Source: Vibrio azureus
GTDB lineage: Bacteria; Pseudomonadota; Gammaproteobacteria; Enterobacterales; Vibrionaceae
Direction: 5' to 3'
Assembly (NCBI RefSeq): GCF_002849855.1
Contig: NZ_CP018616.1
Coordinates: forward strand, 1,054,001-1,118,000
Length of the DNA: 64,000 bases
Positions 52,456 through 62,942 of the stretch are shown in pieces. The translations under genes and the position numbers were made by a program. Position 1 is the first letter of the stretch; each line of letters begins with the position of its first letter. Below the pieces are notes generated by a model that was not told the DNA's origin, did not search any database, and was given only the letters and a program-made list of their open reading frames with translations.

Positions 52456-53205
52456 TTATTTCTTCTCTTTGGTTGTCTGTATGTATTGGCGGCTGACATC
52501 TACAACGGCTATGTCACGTATGAAGGCTTTGCCTAATAAAACAGGCAACTGAGATTTACTCTCGCTGGAGACAGTAAATTGTGCTTTTTCATGAATTTTA
52601 CCGACACGAACCCACAGCTCTACAACTGGACGGCGTGCAAGCGATGAGCCATCGGTCTTATGAGCTTTTACGTAGCGCAAAATGGGTGCTTCAATCCAAA
52701 GCTTTTCTTCTTTTTTGGCTTGGCTGCTGCTTGCTAGATGAAAACGGACCCACTTTTCCCCATTTCTTTCAAACTCTTCGAGGTCTACAGCGTTGAGTGA
52801 TGAAGTTACTGAGGCTGTATCGATTTGAGCATCAAATGTTTGCTTGATGGAGTCAATAGTCATTCGTTCAACAGAACCGAGAACAATCTGGTGAGTTGGG
52901 GTAGCTTGGGTAGAGGTTGAAGCTTGAAGGTTTATCGATTCATTCGATTTTTGTAAACGTTTTGCTGTCTTTTTACGAAGGGTGTTGAGCTCAAGTGTGA
53001 GTTTTTTTACTTGCCCCTGCAATGCCTCAATATCGTCAGATTGGGTGTTGAGCTTGAGTTCTAAACCTGAAAGTCGATGATTGAAATTGGTTTCGGAGGC
53101 TTGGATGGCCGCAAGTGCTTCTTGGTGGTACTGCTCACTTTGGGTTAAGGTGGTACAACCTGATAATAAAGCAACAGTAATAACCGGAGTCAATCGTTTA
53201 AACAT
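52456..53205 (-). CDS. Retropepsin-like lipoprotein (RimB/DUF785-type protease domain)
   Basis: The 249-residue protein has a lipoprotein signal with lipobox LLSGC (C17), a coiled-coil stalk (about 25-95), a threonine/serine-rich linker and a C-terminal single-chain retropepsin-like domain. The catalytic triplet reads D129-T-A (DAQIDTASVTSSLNAVDLEE) where most members have DTG. The later block ARRPVVELWVRVG matches the family. It is the first gene of the operon. Older annotations call this family an ATP-dependent zinc protease, but the fold is that of aspartic retropepsins. Active-site change and partner are discussed in the findings. Confidence 0.85.
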   Translation of the reverse strand: MFKRLTPVITVALLSGCTTLTQSEQYHQEALAAIQASETNFNHRLSGLELKLNTQSDDIEALQGQVKKLTLELNTLRKKTAKRLQKSNESINLQASTSTQATPTHQIVLGSVERMTIDSIKQTFDAQIDTASVTSSLNAVDLEEFERNGEKWVRFHLASSSQAKKEEKLWIEAPILRYVKAHKTDGSSLARRPVVELWVRVGKIHEKAQFTVSSESKSQLPVLLGKAFIRDIAVVDVSRQYIQTTKEKK

Positions 53206-53328
53206 TGAAAACCTTGATATTGGGTTAAGATTTTAGATTTTTAGAAGTTTAGTTCCATCCCTCATGGCTAACAAGCAAGAATGTTGCATTTGTGTCTTAT
53301 TCGGCGAGGAACGGACTCAATCAGTACT

Positions 53329-53359
53329 GAGCTAAGAAGACGGGGTATCCTCTTAGCTC
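53329..53359. other. Hairpin between cmoB and the retropepsin operon
   Basis: GAGCTAAGA (53329-53337) pairs perfectly with TCTTAGCTC (53351-53359) around a 13-nt loop. It lies downstream of cmoB on the minus strand, with no T tract, so it may be a processed 3' end or a weak terminator. Confidence 0.5.
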
Positions 53360-53428
53360 CGGCTAATTAAGCAAGATAGTATCTTAATTGTTGAATCGAG
53401 TTATGACAATGTCAAAAAACTCAGTAAT

Positions 53429-54400
53429 TTAATATTTTTTTGCAACTAGGACGGCACGACGTGGGGCAGGATAACCCTCAACGGTTTTACTCGGGTCATT
53501 TGGATCCAAGTAATCAGGCAGAGAATTGTGTGTCATCCAAGTGGTTGTTCGCTGCTCTCCAACAGAAGTAATGTTTTCATCCACAATACGAACATCCGAA
53601 AAGCCAACTAACTCTAACCATACTTTTAAGGCTTTGGCTGACGGGAAAAAATACACATTACGCATTTGAGCGTATCGAGATGTTGGAACTAAGACGGCAT
53701 TCTCATCCCCCTCAATAACGAGTGTTTCCAACACCAGTTCACCACCTGAAACTAACTGATCTTTGAGCTGAATCAAGTGATCCAGTGGAGAACGCCGATG
53801 ATAAAGAACGCCCATACTAAAAACGGTATCGAATGCCTCAAGTTTCGGTAGCTGCTCGATACCAAGTGGGAGTAAGTGAGCTCTTTGATCGCCACCCATT
53901 AATTTGCGAACGGCCTCGAACTGAATTAAAAAAAGGTGAGAGGGGTCAATACCAACACAAAGTCGGGCGCCTTCACCTAGCATGCGCCACATGTGGTAGC
54001 CGTTTCCACAACCGACATCCAAAACATTACGATTTTTTAATGGAGAAATGTGTGGAAGAACACGGTCCCATTTCCAATCACTGCGCCATTCAGTATCGAT
54101 ATGAATACCATGGAGGGTATAAGGGCCTTTACGCCATGGATGAAAGGTGCGTAACAGGTTTTCAAGTTTCTTCAATTCTCCCTCGTGAAAGGGTGTGTCA
54201 TTGCTGATTGTGACAGAGTGAGAAAGATCAACTTGATCAGGTGAGCCTTCAGGGATTTTATTTAACGCCTTCAACCAGCGATTAAAGTCTCCGTGCTCTG
54301 CATTTTGCCAATCTGTAAGCTGTTGTGGTAGGACATTCAGCCAAGGTTGAAGACGAGAGTCTTGGGCAATAAGTTGATAAAAATTTGCAAAGTTAAACAT
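53429..54400 (-). CDS. cmoB: tRNA U34 carboxymethyltransferase CmoB
   Basis: CmoB transfers the carboxymethyl group from carboxy-SAM to 5-hydroxyuridine 34 of tRNA, making cmo5U. The 323-residue protein has [20 protein letters not shown], the SAM-fold motif [15 protein letters not shown] and [20 protein letters not shown], all CmoB-specific. It follows cmoA by 109 nt on the same strand, the usual cmoA-cmoB pair. Confidence 0.97.
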   Translation of the reverse strand: MFNFANFYQLIAQDSRLQPWLNVLPQQLTDWQNAEHGDFNRWLKALNKIPEGSPDQVDLSHSVTISNDTPFHEGELKKLENLLRTFHPWRKGPYTLHGIHIDTEWRSDWKWDRVLPHISPLKNRNVLDVGCGNGYHMWRMLGEGARLCVGIDPSHLFLIQFEAVRKLMGGDQRAHLLPLGIEQLPKLEAFDTVFSMGVLYHRRSPLDHLIQLKDQLVSGGELVLETLVIEGDENAVLVPTSRYAQMRNVYFFPSAKALKVWLELVGFSDVRIVDENITSVGEQRTTTWMTHNSLPDYLDPNDPSKTVEGYPAPRRAVLVAKKY

Positions 54401-54509
54401 AGTTTTTCACTGAATTGATGGTGTAAAAGTTAAATATACCTTGCCTATAACTAGGCTGAACATGAGGGCAAAGCGTTGTCCATAGTCCATAGAGTTTACG
54501 TATTTAGCA

Positions 54510-55250
<741 letters not shown>

Positions 55251-55351
55251 TCAATCTCTGTAAGCACGCCGTCTGAAATAGTCAGACATCAAAAAGGCGC
55301 GTATTTTATGGGAATTTCGAGCCTCTGTCATTTTCTTAATTATACGATTAG

Positions 55352-56218
55352 CTAAAACATCTGTATTTGTGAATGACCATCATTGGCAGGAAACGCAGCC
55401 AAATCCGGTAATGAGAGCTTAAGCTGCAGTTGCTTATAGAGTTTTTCGGCAAGTTCTGGCGCTTGAATGTTATCTGGGGTGTGGATCATCAAATAAGGTT
55501 GAGCGCCTTGTTCAATCCAAAGCGGGAGCTTGTTCAACCAAGGTTCAAAAAATCGCAAGTTTTCATCCATATTAGGGTGACCAATAAAGCGAATCATTGG
55601 CTGGTGGGCTGTTGCAATCGCATGTACGGGAACGCGTGGTTTTTTCTGGTGGGCATCAATCACAGCTTCCGTGCTCGGCGGTGCTGCGAATACAGGTCGG
55701 CTGTCCATGATAATACGGTCAATGCCATTTTCTAATAGCCATTGGTTCAGAGTACGTTCTTCGTTTCCTTTAGAGAAAAAGGCCATATGGCGGACTTCAA
55801 CCCCGAGTGGAAACCCCACAGGAAATTTGTCATAAAATGCTTTCAACCTGTCTAAGTGCTCAGGTCCAAAAGCGGCTGGGAGTTGAATCGTCCATTGGCC
55901 AACACGTCCATGAAGTGGCTCCATTACTTTCATAAAATCACGTAAGGGCTCGTCGCAACCTCGGAGCATGTGCTCATGAGTGATCGCTTTGGGCAGTTTA
56001 AAGGTGAACTTAAAATTGTCGTGAGTTGCGGCTTTCCAATTTTGGACTGTATTGAATGTCGGAGTGGCATAAAAAGTCGTGTTACCTTCTACGGTATGAA
56101 AGACTTGCGCATACTTTTCTAAACGCTCAGCAGGTTTGGTGCCGCTGCCATAAAAGCTTTGCTGCCATTGATTGTGTGACCACATGGTCAGTCCAAGTCG
56201 AAGGGGTAAGGTATTCAT
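55352..56218 (-). CDS. yecE: DUF72 family protein YecE
   Basis: The 288-residue cytoplasmic protein has a TIM-barrel-like DUF72 fold with LRLGLTMWSHNQWQ, FHTVEGNTTFYATP, FKFTFKLPKAITH and MIRFIGHP. Function is unknown. It lies between aspS (divergent) and cmoA, the order seen in E. coli, where aspS, yecD, yecE and cmoAB adjoin. Confidence 0.92.
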   Translation of the reverse strand: MNTLPLRLGLTMWSHNQWQQSFYGSGTKPAERLEKYAQVFHTVEGNTTFYATPTFNTVQNWKAATHDNFKFTFKLPKAITHEHMLRGCDEPLRDFMKVMEPLHGRVGQWTIQLPAAFGPEHLDRLKAFYDKFPVGFPLGVEVRHMAFFSKGNEERTLNQWLLENGIDRIIMDSRPVFAAPPSTEAVIDAHQKKPRVPVHAIATAHQPMIRFIGHPNMDENLRFFEPWLNKLPLWIEQGAQPYLMIHTPDNIQAPELAEKLYKQLQLKLSLPDLAAFPANDGHSQIQMF

Positions 56219-56490
56219 TATACGTTCTTGTTCTTTATTACTTTGCTTACTTTACGAGAGTTTTGCTGAAATAGATAATTTCACGCTATAATCAGCAGCA
56301 ATTTTTTCAAATTGGTGTGCTTTTGAACACTTGTTGTATTAAAAATCACCAATGAATGATAAAACACAATGAATTGTACGTTGAGTAGTCGATTTTCATA
56401 GGTTTTCAGCGTATAAATGGGGTTTTACTCTGATCGGCAATGAGGCTGACAGAGAGTAGTTAATAATTTTAAGAGATTGGGAATTTCATT

Positions 56491-58269
56491 ATGCGTACCC
56501 ATTACTGTGGTCACCTGAACAAGTCCCTTGCAGGACAAACTGTAGAACTGTGCGGCTGGGTTAACCGTCGTCGTGATTTAGGCGGTCTTATTTTTATCGA
56601 TATGCGAGATCGTGAAGGTATCGTTCAGGTAGTTGTTGATCCAGATATGGCAGATGCGTATGAAGTGGCTAACACACTTCGTAATGAGTTCTGTATCAAA
56701 CTCACGGGTGAAGTACGCGTACGCCCAGAAAGCCAAGTAAACAAAGATATGGCAACAGGTGAAGTTGAGATTCTTGCTAAAGGTCTTGAAATCATCAACC
56801 GTTCTGACGTTTTGCCTCTAGACTTCAACCAAAAGAACTCTGAAGAGCAACGTCTGAAGTACCGTTACCTAGATCTACGTCGTCCAGAAATGAGCGACCG
56901 CATCAAGCTACGTGCTAAAGCATCTAGCTTTGTTCGTCGCTTCCTAGATGACAACGGTTTCCTAGACATCGAAACGCCAGTACTAACAAAAGCGACACCA
57001 GAAGGCGCTCGTGACTATCTAGTACCTAGCCGTGTTCATAAAGGCAGCTTTTACGCGCTTCCTCAGTCTCCACAGCTATTCAAACAGCTTCTGATGATGT
57101 CTGGTTTCGACCGTTACTACCAAATCGTTAAGTGTTTCCGTGATGAAGATTTGCGTGCTGACCGTCAACCAGAATTCACTCAGATCGATATCGAAACGTC
57201 TTTCATGACGGCTGAGCAAGTTCGTTCGACGACTGAGAAAATGGTGCGTGATATGTGGCAAGAGCTGCTAGACGTTGATCTAGGTGAGTTCCCAATCATG
57301 CCATTCTCTGAAGCGATGCGTCGTTTCGGTAGCGATAAGCCAGATCTACGTAATCCACTAGAACTCGTGGATGTTGCTGACCTAGTTAAAGATGTAGAGT
57401 TCAAAGTATTCTCAGGTCCAGCTAACGATGAAAAAGGTCGCGTAGCAGTTATCCGTGTACCAGGTGGTGCTCAGCTGACTCGTAAGCAAATCGACAGCTA
57501 CGGTGAGTTCGTTGGTATTTACGGTGCGAAAGGCCTAGCATGGATGAAGGTTAACGACCGTGCAGCAGGCATGGAAGGTATCCAATCTCCAGTGGCTAAG
57601 TTCCTAAACGAAGAGGTGATCAACGGCATTCTAGATCGCACTCAAGCAGAATCTGGTGACATCATCCTATTCGGCGCAGACAAAGCAAACACTGTATCTG
57701 AAGCTATGGGCGCACTGCGTCTGAAACTAGGTAAAGATCTAGAGCTAACAGATGAGTCTGCATGGGCGCCACTATGGGTTGTTGACTTCCCAATGTTTGA
57801 AGAAGACGATGAAGGTAATCTTCACGCGATGCATCACCCATTCACATCGCCTTTAGGTGTGACTGCAGAGGAGCTAAAAGCGAACCCAGCAGCAGCAAAC
57901 TCAAACGCATACGACATGGTTCTGAACGGCTATGAAGTAGGCGGCGGTTCTGTACGTATCCACAACGCAGAAATGCAATCAGCAGTATTTGATATCCTAG
58001 GTATTGAAGCTGATGAGCAGCAAGCGAAGTTTGGCTTCCTGCTTGATGCACTGAAATTTGGAACACCTCCACATGCAGGCCTGGCATTCGGTCTAGATCG
58101 TCTCGTTATGCTGTTATGTGGTACAGAGAACATCCGTGATGTTATCGCCTTCCCTAAAACAACCAACGCGTCTTGTTTGCTAACAGATGCCCCAAGTCTT
58201 GCAAATCCAGCAGCTCTAGAAGAGCTAGCGATTGCTGTAACGGTTGCGAAAGAGAAAGAAGCTGAATAA
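56491..58269 (+). CDS. aspS: Aspartate--tRNA ligase
   Basis: AspRS charges tRNA-Asp in the cytoplasm. The 592-residue protein has the N-terminal OB anticodon-binding domain ([39 protein letters not shown]), class II motif 1, motif 2 [18 protein letters not shown], the bacterial GAD insertion (about 290-420) and motif 3 [13 protein letters not shown]. Codon use is strongly biased to preferred codons (CTA, CGT, GAA), as in a highly expressed gene. A terminator follows closely. Confidence 0.98.
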   Translation: MRTHYCGHLNKSLAGQTVELCGWVNRRRDLGGLIFIDMRDREGIVQVVVDPDMADAYEVANTLRNEFCIKLTGEVRVRPESQVNKDMATGEVEILAKGLEIINRSDVLPLDFNQKNSEEQRLKYRYLDLRRPEMSDRIKLRAKASSFVRRFLDDNGFLDIETPVLTKATPEGARDYLVPSRVHKGSFYALPQSPQLFKQLLMMSGFDRYYQIVKCFRDEDLRADRQPEFTQIDIETSFMTAEQVRSTTEKMVRDMWQELLDVDLGEFPIMPFSEAMRRFGSDKPDLRNPLELVDVADLVKDVEFKVFSGPANDEKGRVAVIRVPGGAQLTRKQIDSYGEFVGIYGAKGLAWMKVNDRAAGMEGIQSPVAKFLNEEVINGILDRTQAESGDIILFGADKANTVSEAMGALRLKLGKDLELTDESAWAPLWVVDFPMFEEDDEGNLHAMHHPFTSPLGVTAEELKANPAAANSNAYDMVLNGYEVGGGSVRIHNAEMQSAVFDILGIEADEQQAKFGFLLDALKFGTPPHAGLAFGLDRLVMLLCGTENIRDVIAFPKTTNASCLLTDAPSLANPAALEELAIAVTVAKEKEAE

Positions 58270-58286
58270 AACCTCAGCGATTGAAT

Positions 58287-58314
58287 AAAAACTCCCGCTT
58301 TAGCGGGAGTTTTT
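58287..58314 (+). terminator. Intrinsic terminator of aspS
   Basis: AAAAACTCCCGCT (58287-58299) pairs with AGCGGGAGTTTTT (58302-58314) with a minimal loop and T-rich tail. It lies 17 nt past the stop codon. Confidence 0.93.
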
Positions 58315-58460
58315 ATTTTAAGTGAGTATATTTTAAAGAGACCCAACGATATCTTGTTACTCAATGATATCTAAGCATGTGCTTTCTAGGTGCTTTCACT
58401 AAACTCGTCCCTTTTGTTTACTGGGTGCCGATGGAGCAATGTGGTAAATCAGGAAATGTC

Positions 58461-58982
58461 ATGTCCATAATTTTAGGCATTGACCCAGGCTCTCGCATTA
58501 CGGGATATGGGGTCATACGTCAACAAGGTCGTCACTTGCATTATCTCGGCAGCGGTTGTATTCGTACTTCTGAAAAGGAACTGCCCGGTCGACTCAAGCA
58601 AATTTACGCTGGCGTAACAGAAATCATTACTCAATTTCAGCCTGATGTCTTTGCTATCGAACAAGTGTTTATGGCTAAAAATGCTGATTCAGCCTTAAAG
58701 TTGGGTCAAGCTCGTGGCAGTGCGATTGTCGCTGCGGTGAATGCAGATTTACCCGTTTACGAATACGCTGCCCGTCTCATTAAACAGGCGGTAGTGGGCA
58801 CTGGTGGTGCTGATAAAGTTCAAGTACAGCACATGGTGCAACATATGTTGAAATTGCCAGCCAAGCCTCAAGCTGATGCGGCTGATGCGCTAGGGGTGGC
58901 GATTTGTCATGCCAATACCAATAAAACATTAGTGGCATTGGCAGGTAAGGCGACCAGTGCCAAAAAAGGTCGTTATCGATAG
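58461..58982 (+). CDS. ruvC: Holliday junction resolvase RuvC
   Basis: RuvC cleaves Holliday junctions bound by RuvAB. The 173-residue protein has the catalytic D8 in [13 protein letters not shown], the glutamate in [20 protein letters not shown] and the two aspartates in [20 protein letters not shown] lies before the ATG at 58461, and [12 protein letters not shown] is the family start; the frame extension to 58377 is rejected. It leads ruvC-ruvA-ruvB. Confidence 0.97.
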   Translation: MSIILGIDPGSRITGYGVIRQQGRHLHYLGSGCIRTSEKELPGRLKQIYAGVTEIITQFQPDVFAIEQVFMAKNADSALKLGQARGSAIVAAVNADLPVYEYAARLIKQAVVGTGGADKVQVQHMVQHMLKLPAKPQADAADALGVAICHANTNKTLVALAGKATSAKKGRYR

Positions 58983-59062
58983 CGCAATAGGATAAAAAGA
59001 ACTGGATGTCTATCCAGTTCTTGATTATTCTGTGTCAAATTCACTTAAAAAGAGTATCTAAT

Positions 59063-59677
59063 GTGATCGGACGTCTTCGTGGCATGCTACTAGAAAAACA
59101 GCCCCCTGAAGTTTTAATTGAAGTTAATGGTATTGGTTATGAAGTCCAGATGCCGATGAGTTGTTTCTACGAACTGCCTAATATTGGTGAAGAAGCCATT
59201 ATATATACTCATTTTGTTGTTCGAGAAGACGCTCAATTGCTTTACGGCTTTAATACTGTCAAAGAACGAGCTCTATTTCGTGAAGTTATTAAAGCCAATG
59301 GTGTTGGTCCTAAGCTTGGTTTAGGTATTCTTTCTGGGATGACGGCAAGCCAATTTGTTTCCTGCGTTGAGCGTGAAGATATCTCCACTTTGGTTAAGTT
59401 ACCAGGTGTTGGTAAGAAAACTGCTGAACGCTTGGTGGTTGAGATGAAAGATCGCCTTAAAGGGTGGGGAGCTGGTGATCTGTTCACTCCACATACAGAT
59501 GCCGCACCAGCGGATGCTGCCCAGAACACTTCCAATAGCGCAGAAGAGGAAGCGATCAGCGCTTTACTTGCTCTCGGTTACAAACCTACTCAGGCTTCTA
59601 AAGTTGTCTCTCAAATTGCCAAAGCGGATATGACCAGTGAGCAACTTATCCGTGAAGCACTAAAATCAATGGTATAA
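59063..59677 (+). CDS. ruvA: Holliday junction branch migration protein RuvA
   Basis: RuvA binds Holliday junctions as a tetramer and loads RuvB. The 204-residue protein has the N-terminal OB fold ([20 protein letters not shown]), two helix-hairpin-helix motifs ([27 protein letters not shown]) and a C-terminal three-helix RuvB-contact domain. The GTG at 59063 is chosen because an overlapping ATG is followed at once by a stop and the longer frame has no family match. It sits 80 nt after ruvC and 21 nt before ruvB. Confidence 0.96.
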   Translation: MIGRLRGMLLEKQPPEVLIEVNGIGYEVQMPMSCFYELPNIGEEAIIYTHFVVREDAQLLYGFNTVKERALFREVIKANGVGPKLGLGILSGMTASQFVSCVEREDISTLVKLPGVGKKTAERLVVEMKDRLKGWGAGDLFTPHTDAAPADAAQNTSNSAEEEAISALLALGYKPTQASKVVSQIAKADMTSEQLIREALKSMV

Positions 59678-59698
59678 GGCTAAGACGAAGAGAAGATT

Positions 59699-60703
59699 AT
59701 GATTGAAGCGGATCGTTTAATTGCGCCAGATAACCCATCTTTTCAGGATGAAGATGTCATTGATCGCGCTATACGCCCCAAGAAGTTGGCCGATTATCAA
59801 GGGCAGGATCATGTCCGTGAACAAATGGAAATTTTCATCAAAGCGGCTCAGTTAAGAAATGAAGCTCTCGACCATCTACTGATCTTTGGCCCTCCTGGAT
59901 TGGGTAAAACAACATTAGCAAATATTGTTGCGAATGAAATGGAAGTGAATATCCGGACAACCTCTGGTCCCGTCTTAGAAAAAGCAGGTGATCTTGCGGC
60001 GTTGTTAACCAATTTAGAAGAGAACGATGTTCTTTTTATCGATGAGATCCATCGTCTAAGTCCAATGGTTGAAGAGGTCCTTTATCCAGCAATGGAAGAT
60101 TACCAGCTGGATATCATGATCGGAGAAGGGCCAGCTGCACGATCTATTAAGATTGATTTGCCTCCATTTACATTAATCGGTGCAACAACTCGAGCGGGGT
60201 CACTTACTTCACCACTGCGTGATCGCTTCGGTATTACTCAGCGTCTGGAGTACTATAAAGTGAGCGACTTGCAGGATATTGTCCAACGTAGCGCGGATTG
60301 TCTTGGATTATCTATGGAATCTGAGGGCGCTCTTGAAGTTGCACGGCGTGCACGTGGAACACCTCGTATCGCAAACCGCCTGTTACGTCGTGTACGTGAT
60401 TATGCCGAAGTGAAAGGAAATGGTCATATCTGTGCTGAAATTGCAGGTAAGGCACTCGATATGCTTGATGTCGACGCCAAAGGTTTTGATTATATGGACC
60501 GGAAACTGCTGCTGGCCATTATGGAAAAATTTGGTGGTGGGCCTGTTGGGTTGGATAATATGGCGGCCGCTATAGGTGAAGAAAAAGACACGATAGAAGA
60601 TGTACTAGAACCTTATCTTATTCAGCAGGGTTATTTGCAGCGAACACCACGTGGAAGAATTGCCACTGATCGCGCCTATCTTCACTTTGGTTTACAAAAG
60701 TAA
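59699..60703 (+). CDS. ruvB: Holliday junction branch migration helicase RuvB
   Basis: RuvB is the AAA+ hexameric motor of branch migration. The 334-residue protein has Walker [10 protein letters not shown] (64-72), Walker [10 protein letters not shown] (D115), the sensor segment [10 protein letters not shown] and the C-terminal winged helix ending [18 protein letters not shown]. The stop codon lies inside a short tandem repeat. Confidence 0.98.
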   Translation: MIEADRLIAPDNPSFQDEDVIDRAIRPKKLADYQGQDHVREQMEIFIKAAQLRNEALDHLLIFGPPGLGKTTLANIVANEMEVNIRTTSGPVLEKAGDLAALLTNLEENDVLFIDEIHRLSPMVEEVLYPAMEDYQLDIMIGEGPAARSIKIDLPPFTLIGATTRAGSLTSPLRDRFGITQRLEYYKVSDLQDIVQRSADCLGLSMESEGALEVARRARGTPRIANRLLRRVRDYAEVKGNGHICAEIAGKALDMLDVDAKGFDYMDRKLLLAIMEKFGGGPVGLDNMAAAIGEEKDTIEDVLEPYLIQQGYLQRTPRGRIATDRAYLHFGLQK

Positions 60704-60734
60704 GTGGTTTACAAAAGTAATCGGTCCACAAAAG
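60689..60734. repeat. 17-bp period tandem repeat across the ruvB stop
   Basis: GGTTTACAAAAGTAA occurs at 60689-60703 and again at 60706-60720. A degraded third unit, GGTCCACAAAAG, lies at 60723-60734. The first unit contains the ruvB stop codon. Confidence 0.85.
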
Positions 60735-60774
60735 ATGGCAATTTAAGTGGCGTTATCCATTTTTAGCAAAATTT

Positions 60775-60795
60775 AGGGCCTGTTGGCCCTTTTTT
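60775..60795 (+). terminator. Intrinsic terminator of ruvCAB
   Basis: AGGGCC (60775-60780) pairs with GGCCCT (60785-60790) around TGTT, followed by five T residues. Confidence 0.85.
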
Positions 60796-60869
60796 ATTCC
60801 CAAGTGACTTCAAGTTTCTAACCCAAATAACCTTAAGATGCTTGATTCATAGAATCTTGAGTTTACTCC
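60796..60869. repeat. Degenerate, nested copies of the dispersed palindrome
   Basis: One arm (CCCAAGTGACTTCAAG, near 60799-60814) is followed by a second shortened palindrome (60820-60869) holding AAGATGCTTGATTCA, the inner left flank of the element at 41287. Confidence 0.65.
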
Positions 60870-60920
60870 ATTCCATCCTTTATTGAACTTGAATCCATCG
60901 ATGTTTTACTTGATTTAATT

Positions 60921-60936
60921 TGTGACATGCATCACA
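60921..60936. promoter_or_regulatory. Perfect CRP-type site upstream of cydA
   Basis: TGTGACATGCATCACA matches the CRP core TGTGA-N6-TCACA exactly, and the surrounding bases (TT before, AAT after) fit as well. It lies 405 nt before cydA and about 216 nt after ruvB. Confidence 0.75.
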
Positions 60937-61062
60937 AATACAACTATTGAAAAAACTTGTAACAGGATGATGAAAACTTATCTATTGGGAATTAGATTTA
61001 TAACTCTAAGTGATTAAAATTTTCTATCATTACTCTCTCGTAACATTTTGCTCTCATATCCT

Positions 61063-61076
61063 TTGATCTAGATCAA
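61063..61076. promoter_or_regulatory. Perfect FNR-type site 1 upstream of cydA
   Basis: TTGATCTAGATCAA is a perfect 14-bp palindrome matching the FNR consensus at every defined base. Confidence 0.8.
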
Positions 61077-61112
61077 TTTAGTGTGGTTTTGAATAGAGAT
61101 AACACTCGAAAT

Positions 61113-61126
61113 TTGATGTGTATCAA
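61113..61126. promoter_or_regulatory. Perfect FNR-type site 2 upstream of cydA
   Basis: TTGATGTGTATCAA matches TTGAT-N4-ATCAA exactly. Its centre lies 50 bp from site 1 and about 221 nt before the cydA start. Confidence 0.8.
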
Positions 61127-61340
61127 AGCTATTTCGTTACATCATTTTTTTGAATCAAGCTGTTTTTACAAGTAATATCTTTCTTGGCTAGCATTAGCTA
61201 TTGCTTAATAGTCTCGTCTGACTAAAGCCCGTTTTATAAACAAAATGTTTCATAAAATCAATGACTTGAATTAATATGATGGTTTCTTGTACTTGTGAGT
61301 GTTTTAAAAAGTGTCATTTTACTGGCACACAGGAGTTAAC

Positions 61341-62927
61341 ATGATTGACGTAGTTGATCTATCGCGGCTGCAATTTGCACTAACCGCGATGTATCACTTC
61401 CTATTTGTACCTTTGACGATTGGTATGGCCTTCTTGCTGGCTATCATGGAGTCAATGTACGTGATGACGAACAAGCAAATCTATAAGGACATGACTAAGT
61501 TCTGGGGTAAGCTGTTCGGTATAAACTTCGCTCTTGGTGTGGCAACAGGCCTAACCATGGAGTTCCAATTTGGTACAAACTGGTCTTACTACTCTCACTA
61601 TGTCGGTGATATTTTTGGTGCACCGTTAGCGATTGAAGCCCTAGTTGCCTTCTTCCTAGAATCAACATTTGTTGGTCTGTTCTTTTTTGGTTGGGATCGC
61701 TTATCGAAACGACAACACTTGGCCGTTACATGGTTAGTTGCTCTTGGCTCTAATTTTTCTGCGTTATGGATCCTGATCGCCAACGGTTGGATGCAAAACC
61801 CAGTCGGTGCAGAATTTAACTTCGAAACCATGCGTATGGAGATGGTGAGCTTTGCTGATGTGGTTCTTAACCCAGTCGCTCAAGTTAAATTTGTTCATAC
61901 TGTTGCGTCAGGTTATACCTGTGGTGCGATGTTTATCTTAGGTGTGAGTTCTTATTACCTTCTTAAAGGGCGTGATGTGGCGTTTGCTCGCCGTTCATTC
62001 GCGATTGCAGCATCATTTGGTATTGCTGCGATTCTTTCTACTATCGTTTTGGGCGACGAATCTGGCTATGAGCTTGGTGAAGTTCAGAAGGTTAAGTTAG
62101 CCGCAGTTGAAGCAGAATGGCATACAGAGCCTGCTCCTGCTGCTTTCACTCTGTTTGGGCTTCCAAACCAAGAGAAAAGGAAAACGGAATACGCAGTTAA
62201 GATCCCTTATTTGATGGGTATTATCGCTACACGTTCGTTTGATGAGCAAGTGATTGGCCTGCGTGAATTGCGCGATAGCCATGTAGATAGAATTCGTAGT
62301 GGTATGTACGCTTACGAATTACTTGAAAAGCTTCGTGCAGGTGACAAATCTGAAGCAAACGTTGCTGCATTTGATGAAGTAAAAGGCGACTTGGGTTACG
62401 GTTTACTTCTTAAACGTTACACAGATAAAGTTGTTGACGCTACTGAAGAGCAAATCCAAGCAGCGGCTGATGATTCTATCCCAACAGTGTGGCCTCTTTT
62501 CAGTGCGTTCCGCATCATGGTTGGCTGTGGATTCATTATGCTGTTCGTATTCGGTGCGGCGTTTATTCAAACATGCCGTCAAAAAATCGAGCAGAAACCG
62601 TGGTTGCTAAAAGCGGCACTATTCAGCATTCCATTACCTTGGATTGCAATTGAAGCAGGTTGGTTTGTCGCTGAATTTGGTCGTCAACCTTGGGCTGTTG
62701 GTGAAATTCTGCCAGTTCATGTTGCTGCTTCAGCGTTAACTGCTGGAGAAATTTGGACATCACTATTTGCAATTTTAGCGCTTTACACTGTCTTCTTAAT
62801 CGCGGAAGTGTACTTAATGGTTAAGTTTGCTCGTAAAGGACCTAGCAGTCTTAAAACAGGTAGATACCACTTTGAACAAAACGTGGATACTGTTGAAGAC
62901 AAAGTTAACCGTCAAGTAGAAGCGTAA
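61341..62927 (+). CDS. cydA: Cytochrome bd ubiquinol oxidase subunit I
   Basis: CydA carries the haems and quinol site of cytochrome bd-I, the high-affinity oxygen reductase. The 528-residue protein has H19 (haem b595 ligand) in [34 protein letters not shown], a long Q loop and the C-terminal [13 protein letters not shown]. The ATG at 61341 has an AGGAG ribosome site; the frame start at 61311 is rejected. cydB follows after 15 nt. Confidence 0.98.
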   Translation: MIDVVDLSRLQFALTAMYHFLFVPLTIGMAFLLAIMESMYVMTNKQIYKDMTKFWGKLFGINFALGVATGLTMEFQFGTNWSYYSHYVGDIFGAPLAIEALVAFFLESTFVGLFFFGWDRLSKRQHLAVTWLVALGSNFSALWILIANGWMQNPVGAEFNFETMRMEMVSFADVVLNPVAQVKFVHTVASGYTCGAMFILGVSSYYLLKGRDVAFARRSFAIAASFGIAAILSTIVLGDESGYELGEVQKVKLAAVEAEWHTEPAPAAFTLFGLPNQEKRKTEYAVKIPYLMGIIATRSFDEQVIGLRELRDSHVDRIRSGMYAYELLEKLRAGDKSEANVAAFDEVKGDLGYGLLLKRYTDKVVDATEEQIQAAADDSIPTVWPLFSAFRIMVGCGFIMLFVFGAAFIQTCRQKIEQKPWLLKAALFSIPLPWIAIEAGWFVAEFGRQPWAVGEILPVHVAASALTAGEIWTSLFAILALYTVFLIAEVYLMVKFARKGPSSLKTGRYHFEQNVDTVEDKVNRQVEA

Positions 62928-62942
62928 GCCTGGAGAAAACAC

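Larger units (their letters stand above)
60704..61340. other. cydAB upstream regulatory region
   Basis: The 637-nt gap contains the end of the tandem repeat, the ruvCAB terminator and degenerate copies of the dispersed palindrome (60796-60869). A CRP-type site and two FNR-type sites precede a long leader into cydA. No gene is seen. Confidence 0.6.
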
